From an uncultured Collinsella sp. (GTDB lineage Bacteria; Actinomycetota; Coriobacteriia; Coriobacteriales; Coriobacteriaceae), in NCBI GenBank assembly GCA_900553345.1, contig USDE01000089.1, positions 1 through 6,171 on the forward strand: DNA of 6,171 bases, given 5' to 3'. A program made the position numbers and the translations under genes. The notes under the pieces were generated by a model. That model made no database searches. It was given only the letters and a program-made list of their open reading frames with translations, and was not told the DNA's origin. The stretch's first letter is position 1. Each line of letters begins with the position of its first letter. Below are positions 5,643-6,171 of this stretch, piece by piece.

Positions 5643-6171
5643 AGAGATGCCCCATCAGATCGGTGTGGTACATGCCCGACAAGAACTCATCGTTTGCCAG
5701 CACGTCGAGCTGAAGCTCGCTGTTTTCGCTCACGCCCTCAATCACGAGCTCGCCCAGGGCCGAGCGCATCTTGCGAATGGCGCCGTCACGCGTGGGCGCA
5801 CACACGATGAGCTTGCCAAGCATGGAGTCGTAGTACGGCGGAACTTTCGCACCGGTAAACATGGCGGAATCCCAGCGCACGCGCGGACCACCCGGCACAC
5901 GCAACGCGGTGACCGTTCCGCATGACGGCAGAAAGTCCGGCGTTTCGGCATTGATGCGGCACTCCATGGCGTGGTTGCGGACCGGCATGTCCTCCTGCTC
6001 AAAGGGCAGAGGCTGGCCGGCTGCCACGCGCAGCTGCCACTTGACCAAGTCGGTATCGGTCACAAACTCCGTAACCGGATGCTCCACCTGCAGCCGGGTG
6101 TTCATTTCCATAAAATAGAAATCTTTGTTTTTGTCCAGCAAAAACTCGATGGTTCCCGCGTTTTCGTATCC
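5629..6171 (-). CDS. accC: Acetyl-CoA carboxylase biotin carboxylase subunit, C-terminal part (partial)
   Basis: The last 180 residues of biotin carboxylase are visible; the start lies beyond the right edge. The enzyme uses ATP and bicarbonate to carboxylate biotin on the carrier protein AccB. The first visible part is the end of the ATP-grasp domain with the signature FMEMNTRLQVEHPVTE. It contains the residues equivalent to E. coli Glu288, Asn290, Arg292, Val295 and Glu296. The C-terminal domain follows, with HAMECRINAE, PGGPRVRWDS (Arg99 of the visible part, equivalent to Arg338) and VPPYYDSMLGKLI. All expected active-site residues in this part are present. It ends in YADE and TAG at 5629-5631, inside the start of accDA. 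Related carboxylases (pyruvate or propionyl-CoA carboxylase) share this domain, but the free C-terminus and the adjacent accDA identify the acetyl-CoA enzyme. Confidence 0.94.
   Translation of the reverse strand, partial: GYENAGTIEFLLDKNKDFYFMEMNTRLQVEHPVTEFVTDTDLVKWQLRVAAGQPLPFEQEDMPVRNHAMECRINAETPDFLPSCGTVTALRVPGGPRVRWDSAMFTGAKVPPYYDSMLGKLIVCAPTRDGAIRKMRSALGELVIEGVSENSELQLDVLANDEFLSGMYHTDLMGHLYADE

Noticed and set aside
4920..5810. A 296-codon + strand open frame opposite accDA and accC
   Set aside because: It is the antisense shadow of GC-rich coding sequence. It is His/Arg/Ala-rich, has no family signature, and spans two real genes and their junction.
1..6171. A novel multi-gene system, mobile element, CRISPR array or prophage
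   Set aside because: All genes belong to well-known housekeeping or transport families. I saw no direct-repeat arrays, terminal inverted repeats, integrase or transposase, and no abrupt change of composition.

Overview
This 6.2 kb, GC-rich window reads as ordinary chromosomal housekeeping DNA. The gene content and protein style point to a high-GC Gram-positive gut anaerobe, most likely a Coriobacteriia member such as Collinsella. That placement is inferred from recalled sequence style (a fused AccD-AccA, a CDF exporter of the gut-anaerobe type) and was not tested by any search.

Layout: the only + strand gene is the 3' end of gyrA (1-425), followed by a strong intrinsic terminator (466-499). 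A 271-base convergent intergenic region (426-696) holds that terminator and a second, probably bidirectional hairpin (574-596), but no gene. Everything else lies on the - strand. Read in the direction of transcription (right to left), it starts with the 3' end of accC (biotin carboxylase). A fused accD-accA gene (acetyl-CoA carboxyltransferase) follows, overlapping accC by 14 bases, and then a stand-alone PTS EIIC sugar permease 40 bases further on. This probable operon ends at a hairpin terminator (2595-2624). A second - strand unit starts from a candidate promoter touching that terminator. It encodes a cation diffusion facilitator (CDF) metal exporter and, 39 bases later, a histidine-phosphatase (phosphoglycerate mutase-like) enzyme that converges on gyrA.

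Functionally, AccC and AccD-A (with a biotin carrier protein presumably upstream, outside the window) make malonyl-CoA for fatty acid synthesis. The EIIC would need EIIA/EIIB domains encoded elsewhere. GyrA is a DNA gyrase subunit.

The most notable irregularity is at the 5' end of the CDF gene. A well-formed start region (ATG at 2513, with family-like N-terminal sequence) is out of frame with the body of the gene. This implies a small indel near 2436-2447 that leaves a GTG at 2445 as the only start retaining most of the first membrane helix. I found no mobile elements, CRISPR arrays, RNA genes or novel defence-like system.
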